From NCBI GenBank assembly GCA_043744255.1, contig JAYTVA010000058.1, forward strand, positions 17,155 through 81,154: a stretch of DNA of 64,000 nucleotides, written 5' to 3'. Below the pieces are notes generated by a model. It saw only the letters and a program-made list of their open reading frames with translations. It had not been told where the DNA came from and ran no database searches. This stretch comes from UKL13-2 sp043744255. Its GTDB lineage: Bacteria > Pseudomonadota > Gammaproteobacteria > Burkholderiales > Usitatibacteraceae. Shown here in pieces: positions 1 to 8,858 of the stretch; position 1 is the stretch's first letter; each line of letters opens with the position of its first letter. Position numbers and translations under genes: made by a program.

Positions 1-2741
1 CCCGGCACCGCCGCCCTCACCAACTCCAACTCCGCATCCGGCACCTCCAACACCAGCTCATCATGCACCTGCATGACCATCCGCGTTGCCAGCGCAGAAG
101 CCTCGATCCACCCCTGCACCGCATTCATTGCGAGCTTGATTAAATCGGCCGCCGTGCCTTGCATCGGCGCGTTGATTGCGGCGCGCTCCGCCCCCTGTCG
201 GCGCCCCTGATTGCTGGAACGAATATCGGGCAGCCACAAGCGTCGGCCAAACACCGTTTCGACATACCCACGCTCATGCGCCTCAGCGCGCGTGCGTTGC
301 ATGTAGGCGGCGACACCCGGATAGCGGGCGAAGTATTTGTCGATGTAGCTTGCGGCGGCACTCCGCTCGATGCCTAAATTTGCGGCAAGGCCGAAGGCGC
401 TCATGCCGTAGATGAGGCCGAAGTTGATGACTTTGGCGTAGCGGCGTTGTTCGCTGGTGACTGCTTCGCGCGTGGTGCCGAATACTTCTGAGGCGGTGGC
501 GCGGTGGATGTCTTCGCTGTTGTGGAACGCGTCGATCAGCCCTTTGTCGCCGGAGAGGTGCGCCATGATGCGTAGCTCGATTTGCGAGTAGTCGGCAGAG
601 AGGATCACGCTGCCTTTGGGTGCAATGAAGGCTTCGCGGATGCGGCGGCCTTCGGCGGTGCGCACGGGGATGTTTTGCAGATTCGGGTCGGTGCTGGACA
701 GCCGACCTGTGACCGCGACGGCCTGCGCGTAGTTGGTGTGCACGCGCCCTGTTTTCGCATTGACCATGCGCGGCAGTTTGTCGGTGTAGGTGCTTTTGAG
801 TTTGAAGATGCTGCGGTGTTCGAGAAGCACCTTCGGTAGCGGGTAGTCTTCGGCGAGTTTGCTGAGCGTTTCTTCATCCGTACTCGGTGCGCCGCCGGGG
901 GTTTTTTTCAGTGGCTTGATGCCTTGTTTGTCGAACAAAATCTCCGCGAGTTGTTTAGGTGAGCCGAGGTTGAACGGTTGCCCCGCGAGCTCGTGCGCCT
1001 TGGCTTCGAGCGCCATCATCTTTAGGCCGAGTTCGCCAGATTGTTTGTCGAGTAACGCGCCGTCAATCAATACGCCGTTACGCTCCATGGTCAGCAGAAC
1101 ATGGGTGGCGGGCAGCTCGATTTTTTCGTAGATGAATTTTAGTTTTTCATCGCTCTGAATTTGCGAATACAGCGCGCCGTGCAGTTGCAAGGTCACGTCG
1201 GAATCTTCCGACGAATATTCGGTGGCGCGTTCCACCGAGACTTGATCGAAGCCGATTTGCGAGGCACCTTTGCCCGCGACTTCTTCATACGCAATTGTCT
1301 TGGCGTTGAGGTGGCGGGTGGCAAGCGATTCCATGTCGTGCCGCTGATGCGATTCGAGCACGTAGGATTGCAGCAGGGTGTCGTGCGCGTAGCCCGCGAC
1401 GGCGACGCCGTGATTAGCAAAAACATGTAAATCGTATTTGATGTTTTGGCCGAGCTTTTGTTTGCTGGCGTCGGTGAGCCACGGCGTGAGTTTTTTCAGC
1501 ACATGATCGAGTGCGAGTTGATCGGGTGCGCCGGGGTAGATGTGGGCGAGCGGGATGTATGCGCCTTCGCCTGCGACGCAGGCGAATGAGAGGCCGACGA
1601 TTTGCGCCAGCATTGGATCGAGCGAGGTGGTCTCGGTGTCGAGCGCGGTGAGGGCGGCGGCGTTGATTTTTATCAGTAACGCGTCGAGTTGCGCTTCATT
1701 GGAAATACATTCGTAGTGGCGCGTGTTGATGAACGGCGTTTGGATTTGCGCGGCTTCGCCGGATGACCAGCGGGTTGCGGTGGCGTCTTTGTTGGCTTGG
1801 GCAATGACGTTGGACTGCCCTCTCCCGCCTTCGGCACCCTCTCCCGTGGACGGGAGAGGGGAATTCTTGTGCAACGCCGCGCGCATACCCTTAAAGCCGA
1901 ATTTTTCATACAGCGCATCGAGCTTTGCGGTGTCGGCAGGCTGATACGACAGTGCATCAAACGCCAATGGCAGCGACACATCGCACTTCACCGTCACCAG
2001 CGTGCGCCCGGTCGGCAACCACTCGAGTGCCTTGCGCAAATTCTCGCCGACCACGCCTTTGATGTTCGCCGCATTGGTCATCACGCCATCGAGCGAGCCG
2101 TATTCCGCAATCCATTTCGCTGCTGTTTTCGGGCCGACTTTTTCGACGCCGGGCACGTTGTCCACCGTGTCGCCCATTAACGCGAGGTAGTCGATGATGC
2201 GATCTGGCGGAACGCCAAACTTTACTTTCACGCCGTCGATATCGAGCCGCTCGTTGGTCATGGTGTTGACCAGCGTGACTTGTTCGTTGACCAACTGCGC
2301 CAAGTCTTTGTCGCCGGTGGAGACCATCGTTTTCACGCCGCGTGCGCTGGCGTGTTGTGCGAGGGTGCCGATCACGTCATCGGCCTCGACACCATCGACC
2401 ACCACGCACGCCCAGCCTAGTGCTTCGATGGTTTCGCGTAGTGGGACGAGTTGCTTGGCGAGGTCTTCGGGCATCGAGGTGCGGGTGGCTTTGTATTCCG
2501 GATAGAGGGCGTCGCGGAAGGTTTTGCCCTTGGGGTCAAACACGCAGGCGCTATAATCATGGCTGTGTTCTTCGCGCAGGCGCTTGAGCATATTGGCCAC
2601 GCCGTAGATCGCGCCGGTCGGTTCGCCCGCCGGGCTGCGCAAGTCGGGCATCGCGTGAAACGCGCGATAAAAATAGCTCGAAATATCCACCAGCAAAAGA
2701 TGCTTGGGCTCATTGGTCGCGAGGTCGTTTGGCTGGCTCAT
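1..2741 (-). CDS. polA: DNA polymerase I, 3' end cut by window edge
   Basis: Replication and repair polymerase. About 913 residues are visible and the C-terminus lies beyond position 1. The reading frame starts at the ATG at 2741 (MSQPNDLATNEPKHLLLVD). Residues 1-290 form the 5'-nuclease domain (YRAFHAMPD, VVVDGVEADD, STGDKDLAQLV). The middle is the 3'-5' exonuclease domain, with ALDTETTS, QNIKYD and SSEDSD, so the acidic DEDD-type residues appear intact and proofreading is likely. The polymerase domain has SADYSQIELR near residue 714 and MQVHDELV near residue 893. A hairpin repeat is built into the linker around residues 294-308. The gene is divergent from the LOG-family gene, and the two starts are 12 bp apart. 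Confidence 0.97.
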   Translation of the reverse strand, partial: MSQPNDLATNEPKHLLLVDISSYFYRAFHAMPDLRSPAGEPTGAIYGVANMLKRLREEHSHDYSACVFDPKGKTFRDALYPEYKATRTSMPEDLAKQLVPLRETIEALGWACVVVDGVEADDVIGTLAQHASARGVKTMVSTGDKDLAQLVNEQVTLVNTMTNERLDIDGVKVKFGVPPDRIIDYLALMGDTVDNVPGVEKVGPKTAAKWIAEYGSLDGVMTNAANIKGVVGENLRKALEWLPTGRTLVTVKCDVSLPLAFDALSYQPADTAKLDALYEKFGFKGMRAALHKNSPLPSTGEGAEGGRGQSNVIAQANKDATATRWSSGEAAQIQTPFINTRHYECISNEAQLDALLIKINAAALTALDTETTSLDPMLAQIVGLSFACVAGEGAYIPLAHIYPGAPDQLALDHVLKKLTPWLTDASKQKLGQNIKYDLHVFANHGVAVAGYAHDTLLQSYVLESHQRHDMESLATRHLNAKTIAYEEVAGKGASQIGFDQVSVERATEYSSEDSDVTLQLHGALYSQIQSDEKLKFIYEKIELPATHVLLTMERNGVLIDGALLDKQSGELGLKMMALEAKAHELAGQPFNLGSPKQLAEILFDKQGIKPLKKTPGGAPSTDEETLSKLAEDYPLPKVLLEHRSIFKLKSTYTDKLPRMVNAKTGRVHTNYAQAVAVTGRLSSTDPNLQNIPVRTAEGRRIREAFIAPKGSVILSADYSQIELRIMAHLSGDKGLIDAFHNSEDIHRATASEVFGTTREAVTSEQRRYAKVINFGLIYGMSAFGLAANLGIERSAAASYIDKYFARYPGVAAYMQRTRAEAHERGYVETVFGRRLWLPDIRSSNQGRRQGAERAAINAPMQGTAADLIKLAMNAVQGWIEASALATRMVMQVHDELVLEVPDAELELVRAAVP
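1818..1860. repeat. REP-like palindromic repeat inside polA
   Basis: The sequence carries two copies of CCCTCTCCCG, and the second is followed closely by its complement CGGGAGAGGG, giving a CTCTCCCG hairpin. It is in frame in polA and encodes the Pro/Ser/Gly/Glu-rich stretch PLPSTGEGAEGGRG between the 5'-nuclease and 3'-5' exonuclease domains. A similar CTTCTCCC/GGGAGAAGG motif occurs intergenically near 57983-58096, which supports a mobile or dispersed repeat rather than polA-specific sequence. Confidence 0.7.
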
Positions 2742-2753
2742 CGGAGAAGAAAA

Positions 2754-3500
2754 TTGGAACAAAAAGTGAAAGCTCAGGCGGTAAAAATTCCCAAGCGGGA
2801 TGATCCGCAGCTACAACATCAGTCGCTGGGTGCCGCGCGCGAGTCGTGGTGGATGTTCAACATTATCGCTGAAATGGTTTCTGCCACTGAGAAGCTGGCC
2901 AATATCACACCTGCCGTGGCGATCTTCGGCAGCGCGCGTTTGAAGGTCGGCACGCCGTACTACAAAATGACCGAAGATATCGCGAAACGCTTATCTGACG
3001 CGGGGTTTAGCGTGTTGTCGGGTGGCGGGCCGGGCATCATGGAAGCCGCCAACAAAGGTGCGCTGGCCGGTAAAAGTCCGAGCATCGGACTCAATATCGT
3101 GCTGCCGTTTGAACAAGGCGGCAATGGCTATCAGGATATTTCCATGTCGTTCCAACACTTCTTTGCGCGCAAGACCATGTTTGTGAAGCACGCGGCCGCG
3201 TACGTGGTGATGCCGGGTGGCTTTGGTACGCTCGATGAATTATCGGAAGCGCTCACGTTAATTCAGACCGGCAAGATCCGCCGCTTCCCGGTGGTGCTGG
3301 TCGGCAAGAAATTTTGGGCGGGACTGGTAGATTGGATTCGCAACACGCTGGTGGTCGAGGGCGTGGTCAGCGCGAGCGATCTCGATTTGTTCGTGGTGAC
3401 GGACGATCCGCAGGAAGTGGTCGATGTGCTGTTCAGCTACTATGCGAATCGTAGTTTTACGCCGAATGCCGATGAACGCGCGTTGGAAATGACGCTCTAA
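2754..3500 (+). CDS. LOG-family (TIGR00730) nucleotide 5'-monophosphate phosphoribohydrolase-like protein
   Basis: Rossmann-fold protein of the LOG / lysine-decarboxylase-like family. Characterised members cleave the N-glycosidic bond of nucleotide or cytokinin monophosphates. The family motifs GGGPGIMEAAN (near residue 90) and PGGFGTLDE (near residue 153) are both present. The start chosen is the TTG at 2754, because GGAGAAG sits just upstream at 2743-2749. It gives 248 residues, close to the family length, and keeps the conserved ESWWMFNIIAEM segment. An upstream in-frame extension to 2451 would run antisense through polA and is rejected. The substrate cannot be told from sequence. Confidence 0.88.
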   Translation: MEQKVKAQAVKIPKRDDPQLQHQSLGAARESWWMFNIIAEMVSATEKLANITPAVAIFGSARLKVGTPYYKMTEDIAKRLSDAGFSVLSGGGPGIMEAANKGALAGKSPSIGLNIVLPFEQGGNGYQDISMSFQHFFARKTMFVKHAAAYVVMPGGFGTLDELSEALTLIQTGKIRRFPVVLVGKKFWAGLVDWIRNTLVVEGVVSASDLDLFVVTDDPQEVVDVLFSYYANRSFTPNADERALEMTL

Positions 3501-3530
3501 CTTTCCCGTGATGACGCATGAGGTGATGCT

Positions 3531-3905
3531 ATGAAGAAAATTGTAATGTTGATGCTGGTTGCGTTTTTTACTTTGCCGGCACTGGCGCAAAGTGTTGCGC
3601 GACCCAAACCTGCGGGCCTAGAGCCGGTGGCTGATGTGCCGCCGCCGCCGGAAATCAAGGCGGATTCCGCCAAGGAGATCGCCAAACTCGATACCTCGCC
3701 CGATACCAAGGTGACGGTCACCAAGCGGGGGGACGAGCGCATCGAAGAGTTTCGATTCAAAGGCAAGCACTACAAATCAAAAGTCACGCCCGCGAAAGGC
3801 CCGTCGTATTATTTGGTGGATCCTAAAGGCGATGGCTCGTTCGTGCGTCACGATGGGCCTGACCTGAAGATGGCCGTGCCGATGTGGGTGTTGCTGGAGT
3901 GGTAA
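3531..3905 (+). CDS. DUF2782 domain-containing exported protein
   Basis: A 124-residue protein with a cleavable signal peptide (MKKIVMLMLVAFFTLPALAQ) followed by a Pro-rich linker and a C-terminal DUF2782 domain (EEFRFKGKHYKSKVTP, GPSYYLVDPKGDGSF). Its function is not established. In betaproteobacteria this family is usually found between polA and the homoserine kinase gene, as here. It lies 30 bp after the LOG-family gene and 40 bp before thrB, so the three genes plausibly share a transcript. It is predicted to be periplasmic. Confidence 0.85.
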   Translation: MKKIVMLMLVAFFTLPALAQSVARPKPAGLEPVADVPPPPEIKADSAKEIAKLDTSPDTKVTVTKRGDERIEEFRFKGKHYKSKVTPAKGPSYYLVDPKGDGSFVRHDGPDLKMAVPMWVLLEW

Positions 3906-3945
3906 AGCTTCAGTGGCGATTCAACAATAACAACCTAATTTCACG

Positions 3946-4917
3946 ATGAGCGTATTTACCCCGGTCACACTTGATGAAGCACGCGCGTTTGTCGCGCCCT
4001 ACAACGTTGGCGACATCATTGATTTTCAAAATATCGCGGCAGGCGTCGAGAACTCGAATTTTTTTGTCACCACCACAGAGGGTCGTTACGTACTCACGAT
4101 TTTCGAAAAAATTCCGCGCGAAGACCTCGGTTTTTATATGGGGCTGATGACGCATCTGGGTCGCAATGCGGTGCCGTGCGCCGTGCCGCTGGCGACGTTG
4201 AGCGGCGAAGTGATTCGCACGCTGAAAGACAAACCGGCTGCGCTGGTGTCGCGTTTGGGCGGCGGCGATATTGCGCACCCAAGTTTGGGCGACTGCCGTG
4301 CGGTTGGTGCCGCGCTCGCGCGCATGCACGCGGCCACCAAAGACTTTGGCCTGAAGATGCGCAACTGGCGCGGACTTTCATGGTGGCGCAGCTACGCCAC
4401 TGCCTTGAAGCCGCATCTGGGTGAGACCGAGCGCGCGTTGATCGACAGCGAGCTTCGGCATCAAGCGAAATTCGACGCGCTCGATTTGCCGCGCGGGGTG
4501 ATTCATGGCGACTTGTTTCGCGACAATATTTTGTGGGACGACCATCTCGACACGCATGTGCCGCAGATGATCGACTTTTATTTCGCCTGCGAAGAGCACC
4601 TCATGTTCGATGTCGCGATCACGGTCAACGATTGGTGCCTGGATATTCACGCCTACCCCGAAGCGCGGCTATCGGTGCCGCACGCTAAGGCGTTGCTGGC
4701 GGGTTATGCCAGCGTGCGCGCGTTCATGCCAGTCGAGCGCGAGGCATGGCCGCAGATGTTGCGCGCAGCCGCGTTGCGCACGTGGTTGGGACGCTTGGGA
4801 TATAACTACTTCCCGCGCGATTCTGAGTTGACTCACCCGAAGGATCATCCGTTCACCGAGCGTCTGCTGCGATTTCATATTGCGCACGAAGCCGCAAACC
4901 GCGAATTGCTGAATTAG
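3946..4917 (+). CDS. thrB: Homoserine kinase (type II, APH-fold)
   Basis: Phosphorylates L-homoserine to O-phospho-L-homoserine in threonine synthesis. The 323-residue protein belongs to the aminoglycoside-phosphotransferase-fold type of homoserine kinase, not the GHMP type. Supporting features are an N-terminal lobe with AAGVENSNFFVTTTEGRYV, the catalytic loop IHGDLFRDN near residue 186, and the following DFYFACEEHLMFDVAI segment that supplies the metal-binding aspartate. Length matches the family. The stop is one base from the next start at 4919, so translation is probably coupled to the membrane protein gene. Confidence 0.93.
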   Translation: MSVFTPVTLDEARAFVAPYNVGDIIDFQNIAAGVENSNFFVTTTEGRYVLTIFEKIPREDLGFYMGLMTHLGRNAVPCAVPLATLSGEVIRTLKDKPAALVSRLGGGDIAHPSLGDCRAVGAALARMHAATKDFGLKMRNWRGLSWWRSYATALKPHLGETERALIDSELRHQAKFDALDLPRGVIHGDLFRDNILWDDHLDTHVPQMIDFYFACEEHLMFDVAITVNDWCLDIHAYPEARLSVPHAKALLAGYASVRAFMPVEREAWPQMLRAAALRTWLGRLGYNYFPRDSELTHPKDHPFTERLLRFHIAHEAANRELLN

Positions 4918-4918
4918 C

Positions 4919-5650
4919 ATGCGCGTCAACGACGTTTCTTTTCGCGATGGTGCGCTGTGGCTCAAAGATGCGCTGGCAATTTTTCATGCGCAACCGCTCG
5001 GCTGGATTGGGCTGGCGATGACATGGATGGTGGCCACATTGGTGCTCACGTTGTTTCTGCCGCTGATTGGACCGATCGCATCGAAGTTGTTGCAGACGGC
5101 GTTCTTCGCAGGCTTCGCGATTGCGTGCAGCCAACAACTCGGCGGCGGACGACCAAGCTCCTCGCATTTGCTCGCCGGCCTGCGCGCCAATGGTCGCGCG
5201 CTACTTGCCATCGGCGGTATTTTGTTGCTGATTCAATTGGCGGTGTTTTTGCTGATGCTGGCACTCGGCCTTCGCGTCAACTTGCCCGATGTCGGCAACA
5301 TGGAAGTGGCCGATGCCACGAAAGCGATTCAAGAATGGGCGCGCAGCGAAGAGCTACAGAGCATGATGCCGCTGATTTATTTAGGCTTGGCGCTTAATGC
5401 GCTAACGACGGGATTGTTCTGGTTCGTCGCGCCGTTGCTGGCGTTTCAGCAAATGCCACCGACCCATGCGATCCGCTGGAGCGTGTATGCGTTCGCCAGC
5501 AACTTCAGCGCGATGCTGGTGTTTGCGGCGATCATGACAGCGCTCATGATGTTGAGTTTTCTGTCGCTTGGCCTCGGCTTCATCGTCGTGTTGCCGCTGC
5601 TGATGATCGCGAATTACACGAGTTATCGACGGGTGTTTGCTGAAACGTAA
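4919..5650 (+). CDS. BPSS1780-type multispan membrane protein
   Basis: A 243-residue integral membrane protein with about six hydrophobic segments (for example MTWMVATLVLTLFLPLIGPI, LLAIGGILLLIQLAVFLLML and LSFLSLGLGFIVVLPLLMIA). The order and length match the BPSS1780 family found next to thrB in Burkholderiales. No catalytic motif is visible and no function is known to me. It begins two bases after the thrB stop and looks to be the last gene of the thrB transcript. The hairpin repeat cluster follows immediately. Confidence 0.8.
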   Translation: MRVNDVSFRDGALWLKDALAIFHAQPLGWIGLAMTWMVATLVLTLFLPLIGPIASKLLQTAFFAGFAIACSQQLGGGRPSSSHLLAGLRANGRALLAIGGILLLIQLAVFLLMLALGLRVNLPDVGNMEVADATKAIQEWARSEELQSMMPLIYLGLALNALTTGLFWFVAPLLAFQQMPPTHAIRWSVYAFASNFSAMLVFAAIMTALMMLSFLSLGLGFIVVLPLLMIANYTSYRRVFAET

Positions 5651-5653
5651 TTG

Positions 5654-5792
5654 GTAGGTCGGGTTGCGAAGCTACCCGACTTCAATGTTGAAAGTCAGTG
5701 TTCGCTGAGCAGTGACGACTTGCTATGGTAAGTCAGGTTGCGCAGCTACCTGACTTTTAGCGGTGAGGTCGGGTAGCTTCGCAACCCGACCT
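5654..5792. repeat. Cluster of three 27-bp REP-like hairpin repeats
   Basis: Three copies lie between convergent genes: 5654-5680 and 5728-5754 in direct orientation, and 5766-5792 inverted. Each forms a 7-bp stem around a TGCGAAGCT-type loop. The stem is GTCGGGT/ACCCGAC in the first and third copies and GTCAGGT/ACCTGAC in the second, so the stem bases co-vary. A fourth copy lies at 21972-21998. The cluster may also act as a bidirectional terminator between the convergent genes. Confidence 0.85.
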
Positions 5793-5815
5793 GCGCGCGA
5801 CTGAGTTTTGCGCCG

Positions 5816-7732
5816 TTACGCGCTTTTCTTGTCGCTCAGTGTTGCGTTGCCACCTGTCACCGATTTGAGTCGCGGCTTCACCTGCGCCACGTACTCAGGC
5901 ACCCAGCGCTTCAGCTCGCGCCGCACGTCGGAATCTTCCGGCAAGCGATCCTGCCCCAGCCATTGCGACATACTGTCGATGAAGCCGGGAGCGACTTCGC
6001 GTGCTTTGGCGATGCGCAATTTTGGGTGCGGTGTTGGCCGCGTGTGCTCGTCGTCGGTGAGTAATTCTTCAAACAATTTTTCACCGGGACGCAAGCCCGT
6101 GTAGATGACTTTGATATCGTCATCAGTCTGCTCGGATAAGCGAATCATGTCGTGCGCGAGGTCCACAATCTTCACTGGCTCGCCCATGTCGAGCACAAAT
6201 ACCTCGCCACCTAAACCCATGGTGCCTGCCTGCAATACGAGTTGCGAGGCCTCTGGGATCGACATGAAGTAGCGCACCATGTCCGGGTGAGTGACCGTCA
6301 CCGGGCCACCGTGGTCGATTTGCTCCTGAAAGCGCGGAATCACACTACCTGCGCTGCCCAACACATTGCCGAAGCGCACCATTTCAAACCGTGTTTCGCC
6401 GGTCTGTTGCAACGCTTGGCACACCATCTCGGCAAGGCGCTTGGTCGCGCCCATGACGTTGGTTGGGTTTACGGCTTTGTCGGTGGAGATGAACACGAAT
6501 TTTTTTACGCCATGCTCGATAGCGGCTTGCGCTACGAGGAGTGTGCCGAGCACGTTGTTCTGCACGGCTTCCCACGCATTGGTTTCTTCCATCAGCGGCA
6601 CGTGCTTGTAGGCAGCAGCGTGGAAAACGAGGGAGGGCGCGTATTGATGCATGGTGCTGCCCACGCGTTTTGCGTTTTTGATGTCACCGATCACAGAGGC
6701 AATGGGCAGATTCTCAAACTCATCGCGGAGCGATTGCTCAATCTTGTAGAGCCCAAATTCGCTTTGTTCGAATAACACCAACAGCGACGGCTGGTAGGTG
6801 GCAATTTGCCGACACAGCTCTGAGCCGATTGAGCCGCCAGCACCGGTCACCAAGATGACTTTGCCGGTGATGAGATCGTGCAGACCCGCGTCGTCCAGTA
6901 CCACCGGTTCGCGCTTCATCAAATCTTCTACCGCCACCCGGCGAATTTTTGGTGGCTGCACTTTGCCATTGGCGCGTGAGCTGACCGCGATGCCGTTGAA
7001 TTTGGGAACGGTCAACACCGACACGCGCGCCTTGTTGCAGATCTCGACAATACGCCGCCGCACGGGGTACGTGACTGAGGGCATGGCAATGATCGCGTGC
7101 TTGACTTTGAGGGTGCGAGAAACGCGCGGCAATTCGTCAATTGCGCCGAGCACCCGGGCACCATGCAGCATGCGGTGACGCTTGTTCGGATCGTCGTCAA
7201 GCAGGCCAACGACGCGCCATTCGGTGCTGCGCGAAAGCTCTTTGATGAGACTCACCGCCGCATCGCCTGCGCCCAGAATCACCACCGGGGTGCCCTGCTC
7301 ACCCGCCTTGCCATAGAGCCGCCATTCGGCCCACGAACGGTAAGTGATGCGACTGCCGGCCATCAGCACAATCAACATCAGCGCTTGTACGATAAAGTGC
7401 GCCGCCGACAGCCCATCACCTGCGTTGCCAACCCACAGCGTCAACGCAACGGCGGTAGAGCCCGCGATCACGCTGGCGACAATGCGCTGCACGTCGGGTA
7501 GGCTGGCGTAGCGCCACAGCCCTTGATACATGCCAAATACGGCTGAGACCACGGCGTGTACCGGCAGCGCAACCGCGAGCAGCGGCCAAAGTGCAGAGAG
7601 GGTTGCACTGAGGGGCAGAGTGCTGGAGACGTTAGCAAACAGTGCGAGTGCGGTTGTCCAAGAAAGTACAACCATCACGACATCATGAAAAAACGCGAGC
7701 ACCGCGCGTTCATTGATTGAGAAACTTGTCAT
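5816..7732 (-). CDS. UDP-sugar 4,6-dehydratase, long membrane form (PglF/WbpM/CapD-like)
   Basis: Inner-membrane nucleotide-sugar epimerase/dehydratase for surface polysaccharide or protein-glycan precursors. The 638-residue length is that of the long PglF/WbpM form. Four N-terminal membrane segments (to about residue 115) precede a CoA-binding-like Rossmann domain (VVILGAGDAAVSLIKEL) and a C-terminal SDR domain. The SDR domain has TGAGGSIGSE near residue 294 and FISTDKAVNPTNVMGATK near residue 415. In FlaA1-type enzymes the T-D-K and Met residues of this segment take the place of the usual Tyr-Lys pair, which fits UDP-GlcNAc 4,6-dehydratase chemistry. It starts 18 bp after the stop of the glycosyltransferase gene, so the two form an operon. 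Confidence 0.9.
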   Translation of the reverse strand: MTSFSINERAVLAFFHDVVMVVLSWTTALALFANVSSTLPLSATLSALWPLLAVALPVHAVVSAVFGMYQGLWRYASLPDVQRIVASVIAGSTAVALTLWVGNAGDGLSAAHFIVQALMLIVLMAGSRITYRSWAEWRLYGKAGEQGTPVVILGAGDAAVSLIKELSRSTEWRVVGLLDDDPNKRHRMLHGARVLGAIDELPRVSRTLKVKHAIIAMPSVTYPVRRRIVEICNKARVSVLTVPKFNGIAVSSRANGKVQPPKIRRVAVEDLMKREPVVLDDAGLHDLITGKVILVTGAGGSIGSELCRQIATYQPSLLVLFEQSEFGLYKIEQSLRDEFENLPIASVIGDIKNAKRVGSTMHQYAPSLVFHAAAYKHVPLMEETNAWEAVQNNVLGTLLVAQAAIEHGVKKFVFISTDKAVNPTNVMGATKRLAEMVCQALQQTGETRFEMVRFGNVLGSAGSVIPRFQEQIDHGGPVTVTHPDMVRYFMSIPEASQLVLQAGTMGLGGEVFVLDMGEPVKIVDLAHDMIRLSEQTDDDIKVIYTGLRPGEKLFEELLTDDEHTRPTPHPKLRIAKAREVAPGFIDSMSQWLGQDRLPEDSDVRRELKRWVPEYVAQVKPRLKSVTGGNATLSDKKSA

Positions 7733-7750
7733 ATTGGCTTGGAGGCCTTC

Positions 7751-8758
7751 CTAGCTGTTTTTGTTATTCCGCGTGAAGCGCCACTCTAATGTCGCCAAGA
7801 GCAAGCCATATGTTACCACCCAGAACCCTAGCGTTTCTAGCCCGAGTGCGTGGGTTCGCGCATACAGTGCAGAGCCCGCGCACAGCAGCATCAACAAATA
7901 GTAGACCAGCGCCGTACGGCGATGGTTCCAACCGTTCAAGATGAGGCGGTGATAGTAGTGTGTTCGATGCGCTTCCCAAATTTTTTCGAGACGCACGATC
8001 CGTTTGCACAGCGTGACCGTCGCATCCACGATAAATGGCGAAAACGTCAGCAGCGGAAACCACCAAGGCCAGACGCTGGATAACACGCCATGCACGCCGA
8101 ACGCGGCAGCGAGAAAGCCAAGCGGGATCGAGCCCGCATCGCCCATAAAAACTTTCGCTGGGGGAAAGTTGAAACACAAAAAGCCCAGCGCAGCCCCCGC
8201 GATGATTGAAGACATGCTGGCGAGTGCGACGGCGTCGCCCGCTAGGCTTTGACTCGCCGCAATCGCGTACGCACCAAAGCCAATCACCGCCATCCCGCCC
8301 GCCAGTCCATCCGCACCGTCCATGAAGTTGTAGAGGTTGGTCATCCACGTGACGGCGAGGATCAATACGCCGACGCCAAGCAGTGAAAGCGGCGTCGTCA
8401 ATGCGAAATTTTGCACCCAGAGCAAAACCAACAGAGTCGCTCCGGCAAAGTGAGCCGCGATGCGTAGTGCGGCGCTTAAGCCTGCTCGGTCATCGATGAC
8501 TGAAATTGCGGCGAGCGTTGCGGCGGTGGCCAGTGATGGTGCCAGCGCTCGCCATCCTGAGATGAACAGGAGTGCGGCGGCGACGGTGATTACGAGGGCG
8601 AGGCCGCCAATGCGCGGCGTCGCGTGCACGTGCATCGCGTTGGCGCGGTTGGGGTGATCTAGGATCGTGCGCGCCAAAGGAGAACGGAGCAGGACAAACA
8701 GCAGCGCGCCGCACGAGATGGCGCTCGCGGTGGCCAAGGTCTCAAATGACGGGTTCAC
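7751..8758 (-). CDS. MraY/WecA-like glycosyltransferase 4 (undecaprenyl-phosphate sugar-1-phosphate transferase)
   Basis: Polytopic membrane enzyme that puts a sugar-1-phosphate on undecaprenyl phosphate, the first step in building a surface glycan. Family motifs include AISVIDDRAGL, NLYNFMDGADGLAGG near residue 141, FMGDAGSIPLGF and the cytoplasmic loop KRIWEAHRTHYYHRL-type segment with its histidines. The start chosen is the GTG at 8758 with GAGAAG upstream, giving 335 residues. A longer frame to 8842 would run through the terminator at 8810-8839. Operon partner of the downstream dehydratase. The sugar donor cannot be deduced. Confidence 0.88.
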   Translation of the reverse strand: MNPSFETLATASAISCGALLFVLLRSPLARTILDHPNRANAMHVHATPRIGGLALVITVAAALLFISGWRALAPSLATAATLAAISVIDDRAGLSAALRIAAHFAGATLLVLLWVQNFALTTPLSLLGVGVLILAVTWMTNLYNFMDGADGLAGGMAVIGFGAYAIAASQSLAGDAVALASMSSIIAGAALGFLCFNFPPAKVFMGDAGSIPLGFLAAAFGVHGVLSSVWPWWFPLLTFSPFIVDATVTLCKRIVRLEKIWEAHRTHYYHRLILNGWNHRRTALVYYLLMLLCAGSALYARTHALGLETLGFWVVTYGLLLATLEWRFTRNNKNS

Positions 8759-8809
8759 GTGCGGTGCTTCTCGATGTGGCGTGGTCGATGGTTGAGCAGT
8801 ATTGCCAAT

Positions 8810-8839
8810 AAAAAACGGGCACCGAAGGTGCCCGTTTTT
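8810..8839 (-). terminator. Rho-independent terminator of the Ig-like lipoprotein gene
   Basis: Stem CGGGCACC/GGTGCCCG with a three-base loop, flanked by A and T runs on the two sides. It lies 19 bp past the stop of the reverse-strand lipoprotein gene. Confidence 0.85.
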
Positions 8840-8858
8840 CAAGCCTGAGTCGATCGCA

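Noticed and set aside
2451..2753. Upstream in-frame extension of the LOG-family gene
   Set aside because: It is antisense to polA; the TTG at 2754 has the only good ribosome-binding site.
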